In this document: positions 45,557 to 55,621 of the stretch, piece after piece | Position numbering within the stretch: position 1 is the first letter of the stretch | How the letters are laid out: every line of letters begins with the position of its first letter | DNA from: Devosia beringensis | GTDB lineage: Bacteria; Pseudomonadota; Alphaproteobacteria; Rhizobiales; Devosiaceae | Assembly: GCF_014926585.1 (NCBI RefSeq) | Contig: NZ_CP045422.1 | Span: 2,882,001 to 2,946,000 of the forward strand | Length of the DNA stretch: 64,000 nucleotides | Direction: 5' to 3' | Notes under the pieces: model-generated | Databases searched by the model: none | The model's input: only the letters and a program-made list of their open reading frames with translations | Told to the model about the DNA's origin: nothing | Position numbers and translations under genes: made by a program

Positions 45557-46324
45557 CTAGCTCAGCTTGCCTTCGCCGATGATGGCGCGGACTTCGTCTT
45601 CGACGATGTCGAGCATGGCATTGACGGTGGCGACGGCGCGGTCGGGGTCGCCTGCCATGACGGCATCGGCCAGGTCGCGGTGGATGGGGAAAGAAGCCAG
45701 GCCGAAATCGTCGGCGCCGAAGGGCGAAGCGCCGCCGCGCTCGAGCGCACGGTCGAGATTGGCGAGGATCTGGCCATACATGGGATTGCCCGAGGCGTCA
45801 TAGATGGCGCCGTGAAAGGCGTGGTCGGCCTTGCGCCAAGGGCGACCAGCGTCGACTTCGACCAGGAGCGCGTCGCACAGCAAGGAAATCTGCCGGCGCT
45901 GGTCCGGGGTGGCGGCGATGGTGGCCTTGCGCACGACGTCGTTTTCCAGCGTGCGGCGGATTTCCATCAGGCGGAGCAGGGCTTCGCCTTCGAGCCGCAC
46001 CATGGTGGGCACGAGGCCGCGCGAGGTCTGCACCCGGGCGGAGAGATAGGTGCCGTCGCCGCGGCGACGACGAATGATGCCGAGACCCTCCCAGCGATTG
46101 AGCGCCTCGCGAATGGTGGAGCGGCCGACGCCAAGCGTCGCCGCCAGCGAGACTTCGGGCGGCAGGCGATCGCCGATCTTGAGGCCAGAGCGCTCGACCA
46201 TGTCGGCCAGCGCGTCCAGCACCGCCACGCCGCGCGTGCGGGTTTCCAGCGGCTCAAGGTAGCTCAGGGCACTCTGTTGTCGCACGGCGCCTGATCTCCT
46301 GGCCTCAGCAAGCAATTCCCCCAC
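45557..46324 (-). CDS. FadR-subfamily GntR transcriptional regulator
   Basis: The product has 255 residues. GntR winged helix (about 35-100; LKIGDRLPPEVSLAATLGVG, STIREALNRWEGLG) and an all-helical FCD ligand domain (about 110-245). The FCD His/Asp residues (EIRRTLEND, DHAFHGAIYD, IHRDLADAVMAGD) suggest metal-assisted carboxylate binding. It is the last gene of the peptide-transport/aminotransferase operon, 22 bp after the aminotransferase gene, and probably represses that operon in response to its substrate. Confidence 0.9.
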   Translation of the reverse strand: MGELLAEARRSGAVRQQSALSYLEPLETRTRGVAVLDALADMVERSGLKIGDRLPPEVSLAATLGVGRSTIREALNRWEGLGIIRRRRGDGTYLSARVQTSRGLVPTMVRLEGEALLRLMEIRRTLENDVVRKATIAATPDQRRQISLLCDALLVEVDAGRPWRKADHAFHGAIYDASGNPMYGQILANLDRALERGGASPFGADDFGLASFPIHRDLADAVMAGDPDRAVATVNAMLDIVEDEVRAIIGEGKLS

Positions 46325-46346
46325 ACATCACAGTTTGACTGATTTG

Positions 46347-47555
46347 TCAGCCGTGCAGTGCAGACTGGCGGGGGGCGGGGGCCTGCAATTGCAGCAGGTC
46401 GGTCAGCGCCTCGATCAGGATATCCATCTGCGGCTTGGAATTGTAACCCTGCACCGAGAGGCGGCAGATGCAGGTGTCCTGCCATTTAAAGACCGGGATC
46501 TCGATATTGTACTTGTCGAGCAGGTCGAGCTTGAGCTGATCCACGTCGCATTCCGGGATCGGCATGGCCACCATTTGCGGGGCCGAGAAGGGCGGGCTGC
46601 TGAGCGGGGTAAGGCCGGTCAGCAGGGCCAGGCGATGGGCGGTGTCCTGGGCCAAAGCCTGGCAATGTTCCTGCACGCCGGTCCAGCCATTGGCGCGGCG
46701 GAAATCGAGCGCGGCGGTGACGGAAAGCCAGGGCGAGGGGTCGCGGGTGCCCTGCATTTCGAGCTCGTCGATGAAGGGGGAATTGCCGAAGGCGCCCTTG
46801 GCGCCCGGTTCCTTGGACTGGGCGGTCCAGCCATGGCTGATGACCAGCGGGTTGATCAGGTGCTGCACGTCGGGGCGGGCATGGAGGAATGCCGAGCCCT
46901 TGGGCGCCATCATCCATTTGTGGCAGTTGCCGGCATAGAAATCGGCGCCCAGCTCGTCGAGGGCCAGCGGGATATGGCCGGGGGTATGGGCGCCGTCGAT
47001 GACGCTCCAGATGCCGCGCTTGCGGGCTTCGGCGATGGCGGCCTCAATGGGGAAGAGCAAAGCGGTCGGCGAGGTAATGTGGCTGAGGAACAGCACTTTG
47101 GTGCGCTCGGTCATGCCGGCGATGACGGCCTTGGTGAACTGGGCCTCGGAGGTGAGGGGCAGGGGCACGGTGACGACGACGATCTCGGCGCCGGTGCGGC
47201 GGGCGACATAGGCCCAGGTCTTTTCCAGTGCCGAATATTCGTGGTCGGTGGTCAGGATCTGGTCGCCGGGCTGGAGATCGAGCGACTGGGCGACGATGTT
47301 GAGCCCGAGCGTAGCATTGGTCAGGCCGACGAGATTGTCAGCGCTGGTGCCCAGTTCGGCGGCCAGAACGATGCGCGGACGGCGCATGTTTTCGGTGAGG
47401 TCGCGGCCGAGGAACTCGACGGGCTGGCCCTCGAGCTTGAGCTGCCAGGCCTGATAGGCCTCAAAGACCGGGCGCGGGCAGGCGCCGAACGAGCCGTGGT
47501 TGAGGAAGACGACATCCTCGCGGAGGAGGAACTGCCGGGCAAGATTTTCGGACAC
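46347..47555 (-). CDS. Class V aminotransferase (isopenicillin-N epimerase/cysteine desulfurase-like)
   Basis: The product has 402 residues. PLP fold type I: LNHGSFGACPRPVFEAYQAW at the start is typical of isopenicillin N epimerase-like enzymes; the cofactor Asp lies in SVIDGAHTPGH and the Schiff-base Lys in AGNCHKWMMAPKG. It probably epimerises or eliminates an amino acid or peptide-derived substrate. It is 1 bp after the ABC permease gene, so the imported compound is likely its substrate. A penicillin role is not implied. Confidence 0.88.
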   Translation of the reverse strand: MSENLARQFLLREDVVFLNHGSFGACPRPVFEAYQAWQLKLEGQPVEFLGRDLTENMRRPRIVLAAELGTSADNLVGLTNATLGLNIVAQSLDLQPGDQILTTDHEYSALEKTWAYVARRTGAEIVVVTVPLPLTSEAQFTKAVIAGMTERTKVLFLSHITSPTALLFPIEAAIAEARKRGIWSVIDGAHTPGHIPLALDELGADFYAGNCHKWMMAPKGSAFLHARPDVQHLINPLVISHGWTAQSKEPGAKGAFGNSPFIDELEMQGTRDPSPWLSVTAALDFRRANGWTGVQEHCQALAQDTAHRLALLTGLTPLSSPPFSAPQMVAMPIPECDVDQLKLDLLDKYNIEIPVFKWQDTCICRLSVQGYNSKPQMDILIEALTDLLQLQAPAPRQSALHG

Positions 47556-47556
47556 G

Positions 47557-48444
47557 TCAGCGGCCTTTCAAAGTCGGATCGAGGGCATCGCGCAAGCCGT
47601 CGCCAAAGAGGGTGGTCGCCAGCACGGTGATGGCGAGGGCGGCGGTGGGGAAGAGCGCGAGGTGCCAGTAGAAGAACATGAAATCGATGCCCTCATTGAT
47701 CATCTGGCCCCAGGTGGGGGTGGGCGGGGGCACGCCGATGCCCAGAAAGCTGAGGCTGGCCTCGAGCATCATGGCGAGGGGTATGGCGAGCACGAAGCCG
47801 ACGATGATGGGGGATATCGAATTGGGAATGAGGTGGCGGCGGATGATGTACCAGGGCGTGGCGCCCAGGGCCTGGGCGGCGCGGACGAATTCCTTGTCAC
47901 GCATGGCCTTGATCTGGGCGCGGACCAAAAGGCAGACCTGCACCCAGCCGAAGAGGGCGGCGATCAGCACGATAGTGAAATAGCCGCCGCGGGTGAGGGC
48001 GCCCAGCAGCATGGCGGCCAGCAAAGGCGGCACCACCGAGAAGAGCTCGATGACACGCATGATGAACCAGTCGGTCTTGCCGCCGAAATAGCCGGCCAGG
48101 GCGCCGAGCGGAATGCCGATGACCACGCTGAACAAAGCGGCGGTGAAGCCGATGGTCAGCGAAACGCGGGCGCCATAGACGATGCGCGTATAAAAATCGC
48201 GGCCGAGGCTATCGATGCCGAACCAGTGCTGGGCCGAGGGGAAGGCCAGCGCTTCGGTGAGGAAGGACTGGGCCTCGGGCGGGGCCGGGGTGATCAGCGG
48301 GGCAAAGATGGCCATCAGGATGAGCACGGCCAGGACGGCGCCGGCAACGATGGCGGCCTTGTTGCCGGAAAAGCGCTGCCAGGCAAACCAGAGCGGGCTG
48401 CGGTGGCGATAGGGGGCGGGGGCGGCGAGGGGCTCGGTGGTCAT
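47557..48444 (-). CDS. Peptide/nickel-type ABC permease (DppC-like)
   Basis: The product has 295 residues, starting MTTEPLAAPAPYRHRSP; the frame from 48891 overlaps the upstream permease and is ignored. Six membrane helices, the N-terminal OppC motif, GIDSLGRDFYTRIVYGARVS, and the EAA loop EFVRAAQALGATPWYIIRRH. Its start overlaps the DppB-like stop by 4 nt. It is part of an importer for a peptide-like or opine-like compound. Confidence 0.93.
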   Translation of the reverse strand: MTTEPLAAPAPYRHRSPLWFAWQRFSGNKAAIVAGAVLAVLILMAIFAPLITPAPPEAQSFLTEALAFPSAQHWFGIDSLGRDFYTRIVYGARVSLTIGFTAALFSVVIGIPLGALAGYFGGKTDWFIMRVIELFSVVPPLLAAMLLGALTRGGYFTIVLIAALFGWVQVCLLVRAQIKAMRDKEFVRAAQALGATPWYIIRRHLIPNSISPIIVGFVLAIPLAMMLEASLSFLGIGVPPPTPTWGQMINEGIDFMFFYWHLALFPTAALAITVLATTLFGDGLRDALDPTLKGR

Positions 48445-49370
48445 TGGCCGCCTCCCACGCGGATGCGCGGATTGATCAGCGCATAGACGATGTCGCTGAG
48501 CAGGTAGGCGATGCAGTACATGAAGGTGATCATCAGCATCAGTGCCATTTCGAGCGGATAGTCGCGGGTCTCGATCGAAGAGACGAAATAGGCGCCCAGG
48601 CCCGGCACGCGGAACATGGCCTCGACAAAGATCGAGCCGGTGGCGGTGCCGATGAACATGGGCAGAAACACCGTGACCAGCGGAATGGCCGAGTTGCGCA
48701 GCACGTGCTGGAAAATGATACGGCGTTCGCTGAGGCCCTTGGCGCGCAGCACGGTGACGAAGGGGCGGTTGATGGTGTCGAGCATGGCCGAGCGGGTATA
48801 GCGGGCATAGGTGGCCAGCGGGATCAAGGCATAGGCGGTGATCGGCAGGATCCAGCGCTCGGGCTTGCCCCAGCCGCTGGCTGGCAGCCATTGCAGCCAG
48901 ACGGCAAAGACCAGGATCAGCAGCATGGAGGTGACAAAGACCGGAATGGTCAGGCCGAAGGTGGCGACCGTCGAGGCCAGGTAATCAATCCAGGTATTGC
49001 GGTTGAGCGCGGCGGCCATGCCCAGCAGGATGCCGAGCGGGGCGCCGATCAGCACGCCGAGGCCACCGAGCACCAGGCTGGGGACCCAGGCGCGGGAAAG
49101 CAAGCCGGTGACGGTATCGCCGGGGCTCTGATAGGGCACGCCGAAATCGAAATGCAGCACGCCCCACATGTAACGGAAATACTGGACATAGAGCGGCTGA
49201 TCGAGGCCGAGATTGGCCATCAGCTTGTCGCGCACAGCCTCGGATACCGGCATGTCATTGGCGTCGAAGGGGCCGCCGGGAATGGCGTGCATCATGAAGA
49301 AGATGATCAGCGACACGACGATGAAGGTGACGGCGACCGAGATGAGGCGGCGGAGGATGAAGGAGATCAT
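48441..49370 (-). CDS. Peptide/nickel-type ABC permease (DppB-like)
   Basis: The product has 309 residues and six membrane helices. N-terminal ILRRLISVAVTFIVVSLIIF is followed by the DppB pattern LGLDQPLYVQYFRYM and the EAA loop FVTVLRAKGLSERRIIFQHVL. It forms the heterodimeric channel with the DppC-like protein. The gene follows the double ATPase gene by 10 bp. Confidence 0.94.
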   Translation of the reverse strand: MISFILRRLISVAVTFIVVSLIIFFMMHAIPGGPFDANDMPVSEAVRDKLMANLGLDQPLYVQYFRYMWGVLHFDFGVPYQSPGDTVTGLLSRAWVPSLVLGGLGVLIGAPLGILLGMAAALNRNTWIDYLASTVATFGLTIPVFVTSMLLILVFAVWLQWLPASGWGKPERWILPITAYALIPLATYARYTRSAMLDTINRPFVTVLRAKGLSERRIIFQHVLRNSAIPLVTVFLPMFIGTATGSIFVEAMFRVPGLGAYFVSSIETRDYPLEMALMLMITFMYCIAYLLSDIVYALINPRIRVGGGQ

Positions 49371-49380
49371 GCGCTGGTCC

Positions 49381-51138
49381 TCATGTCGTCACCAGCGCTT
49401 CGACGCGGTGGTTGGGGGCGATGGTGACCAGTTGGGGCGCGGCGTTGGGGGCGAGGCCGGTCTGGATGACAGTATAGCGCGGCGTGGCGGCGGCGAGTTC
49501 GTCGGCCGTCAGAAAGCTGCGCTGGCGGCGGTCGCGGGGATTGGCGGCCGGGATCGCGTCGAGCAGAGCGCGGGTATAGGGGTGCTGGGGATCGGCGAAG
49601 ATGGCCTGCGTGGGGGCCTCCTCGACGACGCGGCCGCGATACATGACCACGACGCTGTCGGTGAGGGATTTGACGGTCGACAGGTCATGGCTGATGAATA
49701 GGATCGAGAGCCCCATTTCGGCCTGCAGCTGCTTGAGCAGGCCGATAATCTGCGCCTTGACCGTGACGTCGAGGGCTGAGGTCGGCTCGTCGGCGACGAG
49801 CACGGTGGGTTCGAGGATCAGGGCGCGGGCAATGGCGACGCGCTGGCGCTGGCCACCGGAGAGTTCATGGGCGTAGCGTGAACCGAAATTGCGCGGCAGG
49901 CCGACGCGTTCGAGCCAGTCGAGCGCCTTTTGCGTCTGGGCGCGCGCCGTGCCCAGACCATGGATATGCAGCGGCTCGGCAATGATCTGGTCCAGCGTCA
50001 TCATCGGATCGAGGGCGGAATAGCTGTCCTGGAAGACGATCTGCATGCGGCGGCGGTAGGATTTGAGCGCGGTGGCATCCATCGTCGTGATATCGGCACC
50101 ATCGACCAGGACCTGGCCGGCGCTGGGTTCGGTCAGGCGCATGGCCATCATGCCGGTGGTGGTCTTGCCCGAGCCGGATTCGCCGACCAGGCCCACAATG
50201 CGGTTGCGCGGCAGCACGATATCGAGCGGGTGCACGGCGTGGAAATCGGTGTGGCTGGTGACAAAGCCGCTGCGGCGGCCGATGCGATAGGTCTTGGCGA
50301 GGCCGCGCAGTTCGAGCGCCGGCGCGGCGGCGGCGTCGAGATCGCCCGAGGGGACGAAGCTGGCATTGAGGCTGGCCAGCAGGGCCTTGGTGTAATCGTG
50401 TTTCGGCGCGTCGAATATCTGCTGCACCGGCCCCTCTTCCATGACCTCGCCGCCATACATGACCAGCACCCGGTCGACGGTTTCGGCGATGACGCCGAGA
50501 TCGTGGGTGATCATGATCAGAGCCATGCCGAACTCGGCCTGGACCTTCTTGATCAGGTAGAGGATCTGGGCCTGGATGGTGACATCGAGGGCGGTGGTGG
50601 GTTCGTCGGCAATCAGGATCTTGGGGCGGCAGGACAGGGCCATGGCGATCATGGCGCGCTGCAGCATGCCGCCGGAGAGCTGATGGGGATAGAAGTTGAG
50701 GACGTCCTTGGCGTTCTTGATCTCGACGCGCAGCAGCAATTGCTCGGCCTCGGCCAGGGCGTCGCGCTTGCTCGCAGGCCGGTGCGCCTGGATGGTTTCG
50801 CAGATCTGGTGGCCGATGGTGAAAACCGGATCAAAGGCCGTCATAGGATCCTGAAAGATCATGGCGGCGGATCGGCCGCGCAGCCGCGCCAGGTCTTCCT
50901 TGCCGGCCTTGAGCACGTCGATGCCGTCGAGCAGCATGGTGGTGGCGCTGACATGGGCAGTGGCGGGCAGCAGGCGCAAGAGGGCGCTACAGCTGACCGA
51001 TTTGCCGGAACCGGATTCCCCGACAATGCCGAGGCTTTCGCCTTCCTCGAGGGAAAAGCTGACGCCCCGCACCGCATCGACCTGGCCGCCATACTGGCTG
51101 AAACTGACCCGCAGGTCCTTGATGTCGAGAAGGGGCAT
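49381..51138 (-). CDS. Double ABC ATPase for peptide importer (DppD-DppF fusion)
   Basis: The product has 585 residues and two complete nucleotide-binding domains. First: [37 protein letters not shown]. Second: [37 protein letters not shown]. Each is followed by an oligopeptide C-terminal domain fragment. A single chain replaces the usual DppD and DppF, as in GsiA and YejF. It is the second gene of the operon, 70 bp after the binding-protein gene. Confidence 0.95.
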   Translation of the reverse strand: MPLLDIKDLRVSFSQYGGQVDAVRGVSFSLEEGESLGIVGESGSGKSVSCSALLRLLPATAHVSATTMLLDGIDVLKAGKEDLARLRGRSAAMIFQDPMTAFDPVFTIGHQICETIQAHRPASKRDALAEAEQLLLRVEIKNAKDVLNFYPHQLSGGMLQRAMIAMALSCRPKILIADEPTTALDVTIQAQILYLIKKVQAEFGMALIMITHDLGVIAETVDRVLVMYGGEVMEEGPVQQIFDAPKHDYTKALLASLNASFVPSGDLDAAAAPALELRGLAKTYRIGRRSGFVTSHTDFHAVHPLDIVLPRNRIVGLVGESGSGKTTTGMMAMRLTEPSAGQVLVDGADITTMDATALKSYRRRMQIVFQDSYSALDPMMTLDQIIAEPLHIHGLGTARAQTQKALDWLERVGLPRNFGSRYAHELSGGQRQRVAIARALILEPTVLVADEPTSALDVTVKAQIIGLLKQLQAEMGLSILFISHDLSTVKSLTDSVVVMYRGRVVEEAPTQAIFADPQHPYTRALLDAIPAANPRDRRQRSFLTADELAAATPRYTVIQTGLAPNAAPQLVTIAPNHRVEALVTT

Positions 51139-51208
51139 GGGCTGGCCTTGCTGTGTAGGGAAGCGCTCCCTGGCCTTGGGAACCAGGGAGCGCGGCGCAC
51201 GATCGTGA

Positions 51209-52825
51209 CTACTGCTTGGTCAGGTGAGTGAAGAAGTAGTGGCCAAGGCGATCGAGCGAGGTGAAGCCCAGGGCGTTGGGCGTGGAGGCATCGCCGCCGA
51301 GTTCATCGGAGATGACGGCGATGGTAATGGGGTGGACGAGCGGCACGATCAGCGCCTGATCGATCATGATCTGCTCGGCTTCAGCATAGAGCTTGTAGCG
51401 GGTGTCCCAGTCGCTCTCGGAATCGGCCTGGGAGACCAGCGCGTCATATTCGGGAATGTGGTAGCCGTGGCGACCGCCATTGAAGAAGATGCCGTAGAAG
51501 TTGGACGGATCGAGATAGTCGTATTCATAGGGCGCGATGAAGATGTTGTTGGTCTTGTTGCGCAGACCGTCCATCCACTCGGCGCCGGGCAGGACGCGGA
51601 TGTTCATGGTGATGCCCAGAACGTCCTTGAACTCGGCCTGCAGATATTGCGCCATGGCCGGAATGATGGCGCCGTTATAGCCACCCTCTTCGCGATACCA
51701 GATTTCGATCTCGGGGAAGCCGGCGCCGTCAGCAAAGCCGGCATCGGCCATGAACTGCTTGGCTTTTTCGGGATCAAACACGGCTTCGGCAGCGATGTCA
51801 GGATTGTAGCCAGGATAGCCGGGCGGCAGGATGGAACCGGCCGGGATGGCGATGTCCTTGAGGACGGTGGAGGTCAGCTCGGCACGATCGACGGCGTAGT
51901 AGAAGGCCTTGCGGACATTCTCGTCGTTGAAGGGCGCCGAATCCAGATCGTAGGAGATGTAGGAGGTGGCAAAGACGGCGTTCTTGCGGATGCCATCGGG
52001 ATAGCGCTGGGTCGCCACCGGCACCTGGCCGGTATTGAGGAAGGAATAGTCGGCGTCGCCGGCGAGGAAGGCGGGCAGGCCGACTTCAGGGGCGCCCAGG
52101 CTTGGATCGACTTCGAGGCGGTCGATCTGGGCCTGCCACGGGCCGGTATAGGTGTCGGACTTGGTCAGGACGACCGAGTTGTTGGACTTCTCCCAGCTCT
52201 CGAGGTCGAAGGGGCCAGAGGAGACGATGGTATCGACATTGAGGGCCCAGTCATCGCCGAGCTTGTCGACGACATGCTTGGGCACGGGGTACCATAGGCT
52301 GGTGACCGATGGCAGGTAGGGTTTTGGGGCGACGGTGGTGACTTCGATGGTCAGGTCATCGACGGCGACGAGGCCAAGCGTGGACACGTCGGCAGTGCCT
52401 TCGGTGACTTCCTTCCAGCCCTTGATGCCGCCGGCGAAATCCCAGTACCAGGCAAAGTCATAGCCGCCGGTCGCGGCGCGCTGCAGGGCAAAGACATAGT
52501 CTTCTGCCGTCAGCGGCTCGCCATCGGACCAGACCAGGCCGGGCCGCAGCTTGAAGGTCCAGGTCAGGCCATCTTCGGACTGGCTCCAGCTTTCGGCCGC
52601 CATCGGCGTCAGCTCGAATTCCTTGTCGAAGGTGGCAATCGGCACCTGCAGCAGCTCGGCAAAGGTGGCCCGGGCATAGACCGTCTTCATATAGTCCATA
52701 TAGGTGCCCGAGGTGGACTGGCCCGGCGCGACGATGGTGGTCTGGGCCAGCGACGGCATGGTCATGGGCGCGGTCATGGCCGTCGCGACAGCCAATGCCC
52801 CGGCGATTTTCAATAGTGTCTTCAT
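51209..52825 (-). CDS. Peptide/opine-type ABC substrate-binding protein (SBP family 5)
   Basis: The product has 538 residues, starting MKTLLKIAGALAVATAM, with GGAGGGAG at ideal distance and a signal peptide ending SLAQT. SBP_bac_5 features: LTPMAAESWSQSEDGLTWTF, KLRPGLVWSDGEPLTAEDY and AFYYAVDRAEL. It captures the substrate for the DppBC/ATPase importer. A candidate operator containing TGTCTGACA lies 137 bp upstream. The exact ligand is unknown. Confidence 0.95.
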   Translation of the reverse strand: MKTLLKIAGALAVATAMTAPMTMPSLAQTTIVAPGQSTSGTYMDYMKTVYARATFAELLQVPIATFDKEFELTPMAAESWSQSEDGLTWTFKLRPGLVWSDGEPLTAEDYVFALQRAATGGYDFAWYWDFAGGIKGWKEVTEGTADVSTLGLVAVDDLTIEVTTVAPKPYLPSVTSLWYPVPKHVVDKLGDDWALNVDTIVSSGPFDLESWEKSNNSVVLTKSDTYTGPWQAQIDRLEVDPSLGAPEVGLPAFLAGDADYSFLNTGQVPVATQRYPDGIRKNAVFATSYISYDLDSAPFNDENVRKAFYYAVDRAELTSTVLKDIAIPAGSILPPGYPGYNPDIAAEAVFDPEKAKQFMADAGFADGAGFPEIEIWYREEGGYNGAIIPAMAQYLQAEFKDVLGITMNIRVLPGAEWMDGLRNKTNNIFIAPYEYDYLDPSNFYGIFFNGGRHGYHIPEYDALVSQADSESDWDTRYKLYAEAEQIMIDQALIVPLVHPITIAVISDELGGDASTPNALGFTSLDRLGHYFFTHLTKQ

Positions 52826-53148
52826 TGCAGACTCCCTCCTTGCAGAGCCAATTGTCGACGTTCCCTCGGTGCCGGCGCGATAGCGGCTGGCCGGTCGAAT
52901 TCTGCGCAGCCAGGCTGCGATCGGCAGATCAAGATTTCCCCTCGAAATCTGCCCAATGACATATGTCTGACAAATCCATTTCCGCTTGGCAAGCCGGTCT
53001 GTGGATAGGTTGCTCATTTTCTATCCCTTGATCTGCGGGCGATGCGGAAATGGGCAGATGGTGGTTTGGCAGGCAGCCCGTTGAGAGCGCCTGGTGACGC
53101 TCCTCAGCAGGCTCGCGTGGTTTGCCGGGGAAGCGCGCACGAGCACCT
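52826..53148. other. Control region upstream of peptide-transport operon
   Basis: This 323-bp spacer between the E1 gene stop and the binding-protein start contains the palindrome GACATATGTC (52958-52967) overlapping ATGTCTGACAAAT (52963-52975). No ORF with a ribosome site is present. No intrinsic terminator for the E1 gene is visible. Confidence 0.6.
52963..52973. promoter_or_regulatory. Candidate FadR/GntR-type operator, site 1
   Basis: ATGTCTGACAA, near-palindromic around a central T, lies in the control region of the peptide-transport operon. The core TGTCTGACA recurs upstream of the E1 and PNPOx-like genes, and the 9-mer ATTTGTCAG (its flank, reverse strand 52967-52975) also occurs at 46342-46350 beside the FadR gene. 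Binding by FadR is inference. Confidence 0.45.
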
Positions 53149-55506
53149 TCAGCGGCCCATGCTGACGCGCAGCGCGGTGGCGATGGCTTCCGCGCCGATG
53201 CCGAAATGGGCGTAGAGGTCGTTGACGGTACCGGTCTGGCCAAAGTGCTCGACGCCCAGGGTAATGGTGCGATGGCCGAGCACGCTGCCCAGCCAGCCCA
53301 ACGTCGCCGGATGGGCGTCGATGGCGGTGACGAGGCCGGCGCGATGGGGGATGTCGGCGAGCAGGGTTTCGATATGGCTGGTGGCGGCAGGATCGCCATG
53401 CAGGCGGGCGCGCTGCGCGGCGTGCCAGCCGGCATTGAGGCGATCGGCCGAGGTGACGGCCAGGACCGCGACATTGCGGCGGTCGCCGCCAATGGCGGCA
53501 GCAGCGGCAATGGCCTCGCTGGCCAGCACGCCCTGATAGGCGATGACCGCCTCGCATTGCGGGGTGGGGGCTTTCAGCCAATAGGCGCCGCGGATGATGC
53601 CGGTGGTCAGGGCCTTGTCGACGCTGCGGGGCGGCTGCTCGATGGATCGGGTGGAGAGGCGCAGATAGACCGAGCCGCCGGTAACGTCGCGCGGCCAGTC
53701 GGCCAGGTCCGGGCGGGCATCGCCGGCGCGCTGCATATAGTCGAAGGCCCAGTCCATGATGACCGAGAGTTCATCGGCAAAGGCCGGTTCGAAACTGGCG
53801 AGGCCATCCTGGGACATGCCGATCAGCGGGGAGGCGATGGACTGGTGGGCGCCACCTTCGCCGGCCAGTGAGACGCCCGAGGGCGTGCCGATGAGCAGGA
53901 AGCGCGCATCCTGGTAGCAGGCATAGTTGAGCGCATCGAGGCCGCGGGAAATGAACGGATCGTAGAGCGTGCCGATGGGCAGCAGGCGCTCACCGAAGAG
54001 GGAATGGCTGAGCCCGGCGGCGCCGAGCGCAAGGAAGAGGTTCATCTCGGCAATGCCGAGCTCAAGGTGCTGGCCCTCGGGGGTGAAGCGCCATTTCTGG
54101 GCGCTGGGAATGGCTTCGGCCTGGAAGACATCGACCATGTCGCGCTGGGCGTAAAGATGGCGGCGATTGACCCAGGTGCCCAGATTGGTCGAGACGGTGA
54201 CGTCGGGCGAGGTGGTGATGATGCGGCGGGCGAGTTCGCTATCGGTCTTGGCGATGGCGTCGAGGATCTTGCCGAAGGCTGTCTGGGTCGAGGTGGGGCC
54301 GGTGCCGACGAACTGGGGCCCGATGGTGGGTACGGCGGGCGAGCTGTGGCGGCGGGAGGCGGTGGTGTTGAAGGGGACGTCGGCGAGGAAGGATTCGATT
54401 TCGGCAGCGTTGTCGAGGCCCTCGAATTTCTCCCATTCATGGCCGGGTCGGACGTTCATGGACTGGCGCAGCGTGTCCATCTGCGCTGATGTCATCTGGC
54501 CGGCATGGTTGTCCTTGTGGCCGGCGAGCGGCGTGGCCCAGCCCTTGACGGTATAGGCGATGAAGACGGTGGGCTTGTCGCTGGCGGCGGCGGCTTCGAA
54601 CTGCTCGAGCAGGCTTTGCGTGCAATGGCCGCCCAGATTGCCCATCAGCTCGGCCAGTTGCGCATCGCTGCGGCGAGCGAGCAGGGCGGTCAGGGCGCCC
54701 TGGTCGCCGATTTCGTCACTGAGGCGCTCGCGCCAGGCGGCGCCGCCGCGGAACATCAGCGCCGAATAGATGGCATTGGGGGCGGCATCGATCCAGGCCT
54801 TGAGCTTGTCCCCGCCCGGCTCGGCAAAGGCGGCGCGCTGCAGGGCGCCATATTTGAGGGTGACCACAGTCCAGTCGAAGGCGCGGAAAATGGCCTCGAT
54901 GCGGTTATAGAGGCCCTCGCGGACAACGCCGTCCAGGCTCTGGCGATTATAGTCGATGACCCACCAGGTATTGCGCAGGCCATGCTTCCAACCCTCGAGC
55001 AGGCATTCATAGACATTGCCCTCGTCGAGCTCGGCATCGCCGACCAGGGCGACCATGCGGCCCTCGGGGCGAGAGGTATCGGCCCAGGATTTGGCGCGGA
55101 CATAGTCCTGGATCAGCGATGCAAAGGCGGTGAAGGCGACGCCGAGGCCGACCGAGCCGGTGGAGATATCGACGTCGTCGGTGTCCTTGGTGCGGCTGGG
55201 ATAGGACTGGGCGCCGCCAAAGGCGCGGAAGTTTTCCAGCTTTTCGAGGCTCTGCTTGCCGAACAGATACTGGATGGCGTGAAAGACGGGTGAGGCATGG
55301 GGTTTGACGGCGACGCGGTCCTCGGGGCGTAGCACGCCGAAATAGAGCGCGGCCATGATCGCCGCCATGGAGGCAGAGCTGGCCTGGTGGCCGCCGACCT
55401 TGACCCCATCGGTATTGGGCCGGATGTGGTTGGCATGGTGGATCGTCCAGTTGGAGAGCCAGAGCGCCTTGCGCGTCAGCGCCTCGATGGTCTTGATCCG
55501 GTCCAT
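53149..55506 (-). CDS. Homodimeric 2-oxoacid dehydrogenase E1 (AceE/MdeB-like)
   Basis: The product has 785 residues, starting at MDRIKTIEALTRKAL after AGAGGGGG. The thiamine-diphosphate motif is GDAELDEGNVYECLLEG...WVIDYN, and the order of domains (ThDP, pyrimidine, transketolase C-terminal) fits AceE. It is about 100 residues shorter than pyruvate dehydrogenase AceE and adjoins an Lrp gene, as does Pseudomonas putida mdeB, a 2-oxobutyrate E1. A 2-oxobutyrate or related branched substrate is therefore more likely than pyruvate. No E2 or E3 gene is nearby, so it would borrow them from other complexes. An operator-like palindrome sits 20 bp upstream. Confidence 0.85.
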   Translation of the reverse strand: MDRIKTIEALTRKALWLSNWTIHHANHIRPNTDGVKVGGHQASSASMAAIMAALYFGVLRPEDRVAVKPHASPVFHAIQYLFGKQSLEKLENFRAFGGAQSYPSRTKDTDDVDISTGSVGLGVAFTAFASLIQDYVRAKSWADTSRPEGRMVALVGDAELDEGNVYECLLEGWKHGLRNTWWVIDYNRQSLDGVVREGLYNRIEAIFRAFDWTVVTLKYGALQRAAFAEPGGDKLKAWIDAAPNAIYSALMFRGGAAWRERLSDEIGDQGALTALLARRSDAQLAELMGNLGGHCTQSLLEQFEAAAASDKPTVFIAYTVKGWATPLAGHKDNHAGQMTSAQMDTLRQSMNVRPGHEWEKFEGLDNAAEIESFLADVPFNTTASRRHSSPAVPTIGPQFVGTGPTSTQTAFGKILDAIAKTDSELARRIITTSPDVTVSTNLGTWVNRRHLYAQRDMVDVFQAEAIPSAQKWRFTPEGQHLELGIAEMNLFLALGAAGLSHSLFGERLLPIGTLYDPFISRGLDALNYACYQDARFLLIGTPSGVSLAGEGGAHQSIASPLIGMSQDGLASFEPAFADELSVIMDWAFDYMQRAGDARPDLADWPRDVTGGSVYLRLSTRSIEQPPRSVDKALTTGIIRGAYWLKAPTPQCEAVIAYQGVLASEAIAAAAAIGGDRRNVAVLAVTSADRLNAGWHAAQRARLHGDPAATSHIETLLADIPHRAGLVTAIDAHPATLGWLGSVLGHRTITLGVEHFGQTGTVNDLYAHFGIGAEAIATALRVSMGR

Positions 55507-55525
55507 GCGTGTACCCCCTCTGCAG

Positions 55526-55536
55526 ATGTCTGACAT
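55526..55536. promoter_or_regulatory. Candidate operator, site 2 (perfect palindrome)
   Basis: ATGTC-T-GACAT is a perfect 5-1-5 palindrome in the 115-bp divergent spacer between the E1 and Lrp genes. It shares TGTCTGACA with sites upstream of the peptide-transport and PNPOx-like genes. It could bind the Lrp protein encoded next to it or the FadR protein. Confidence 0.5.
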
Positions 55537-55621
55537 TGCACCTTGCCGCGCGGTGAATCCTGTCTATTCTGCGGCCATATTGGCGGACAAGCGCAGGAAA
55601 TGCGCAGAAATGGCGGCATGA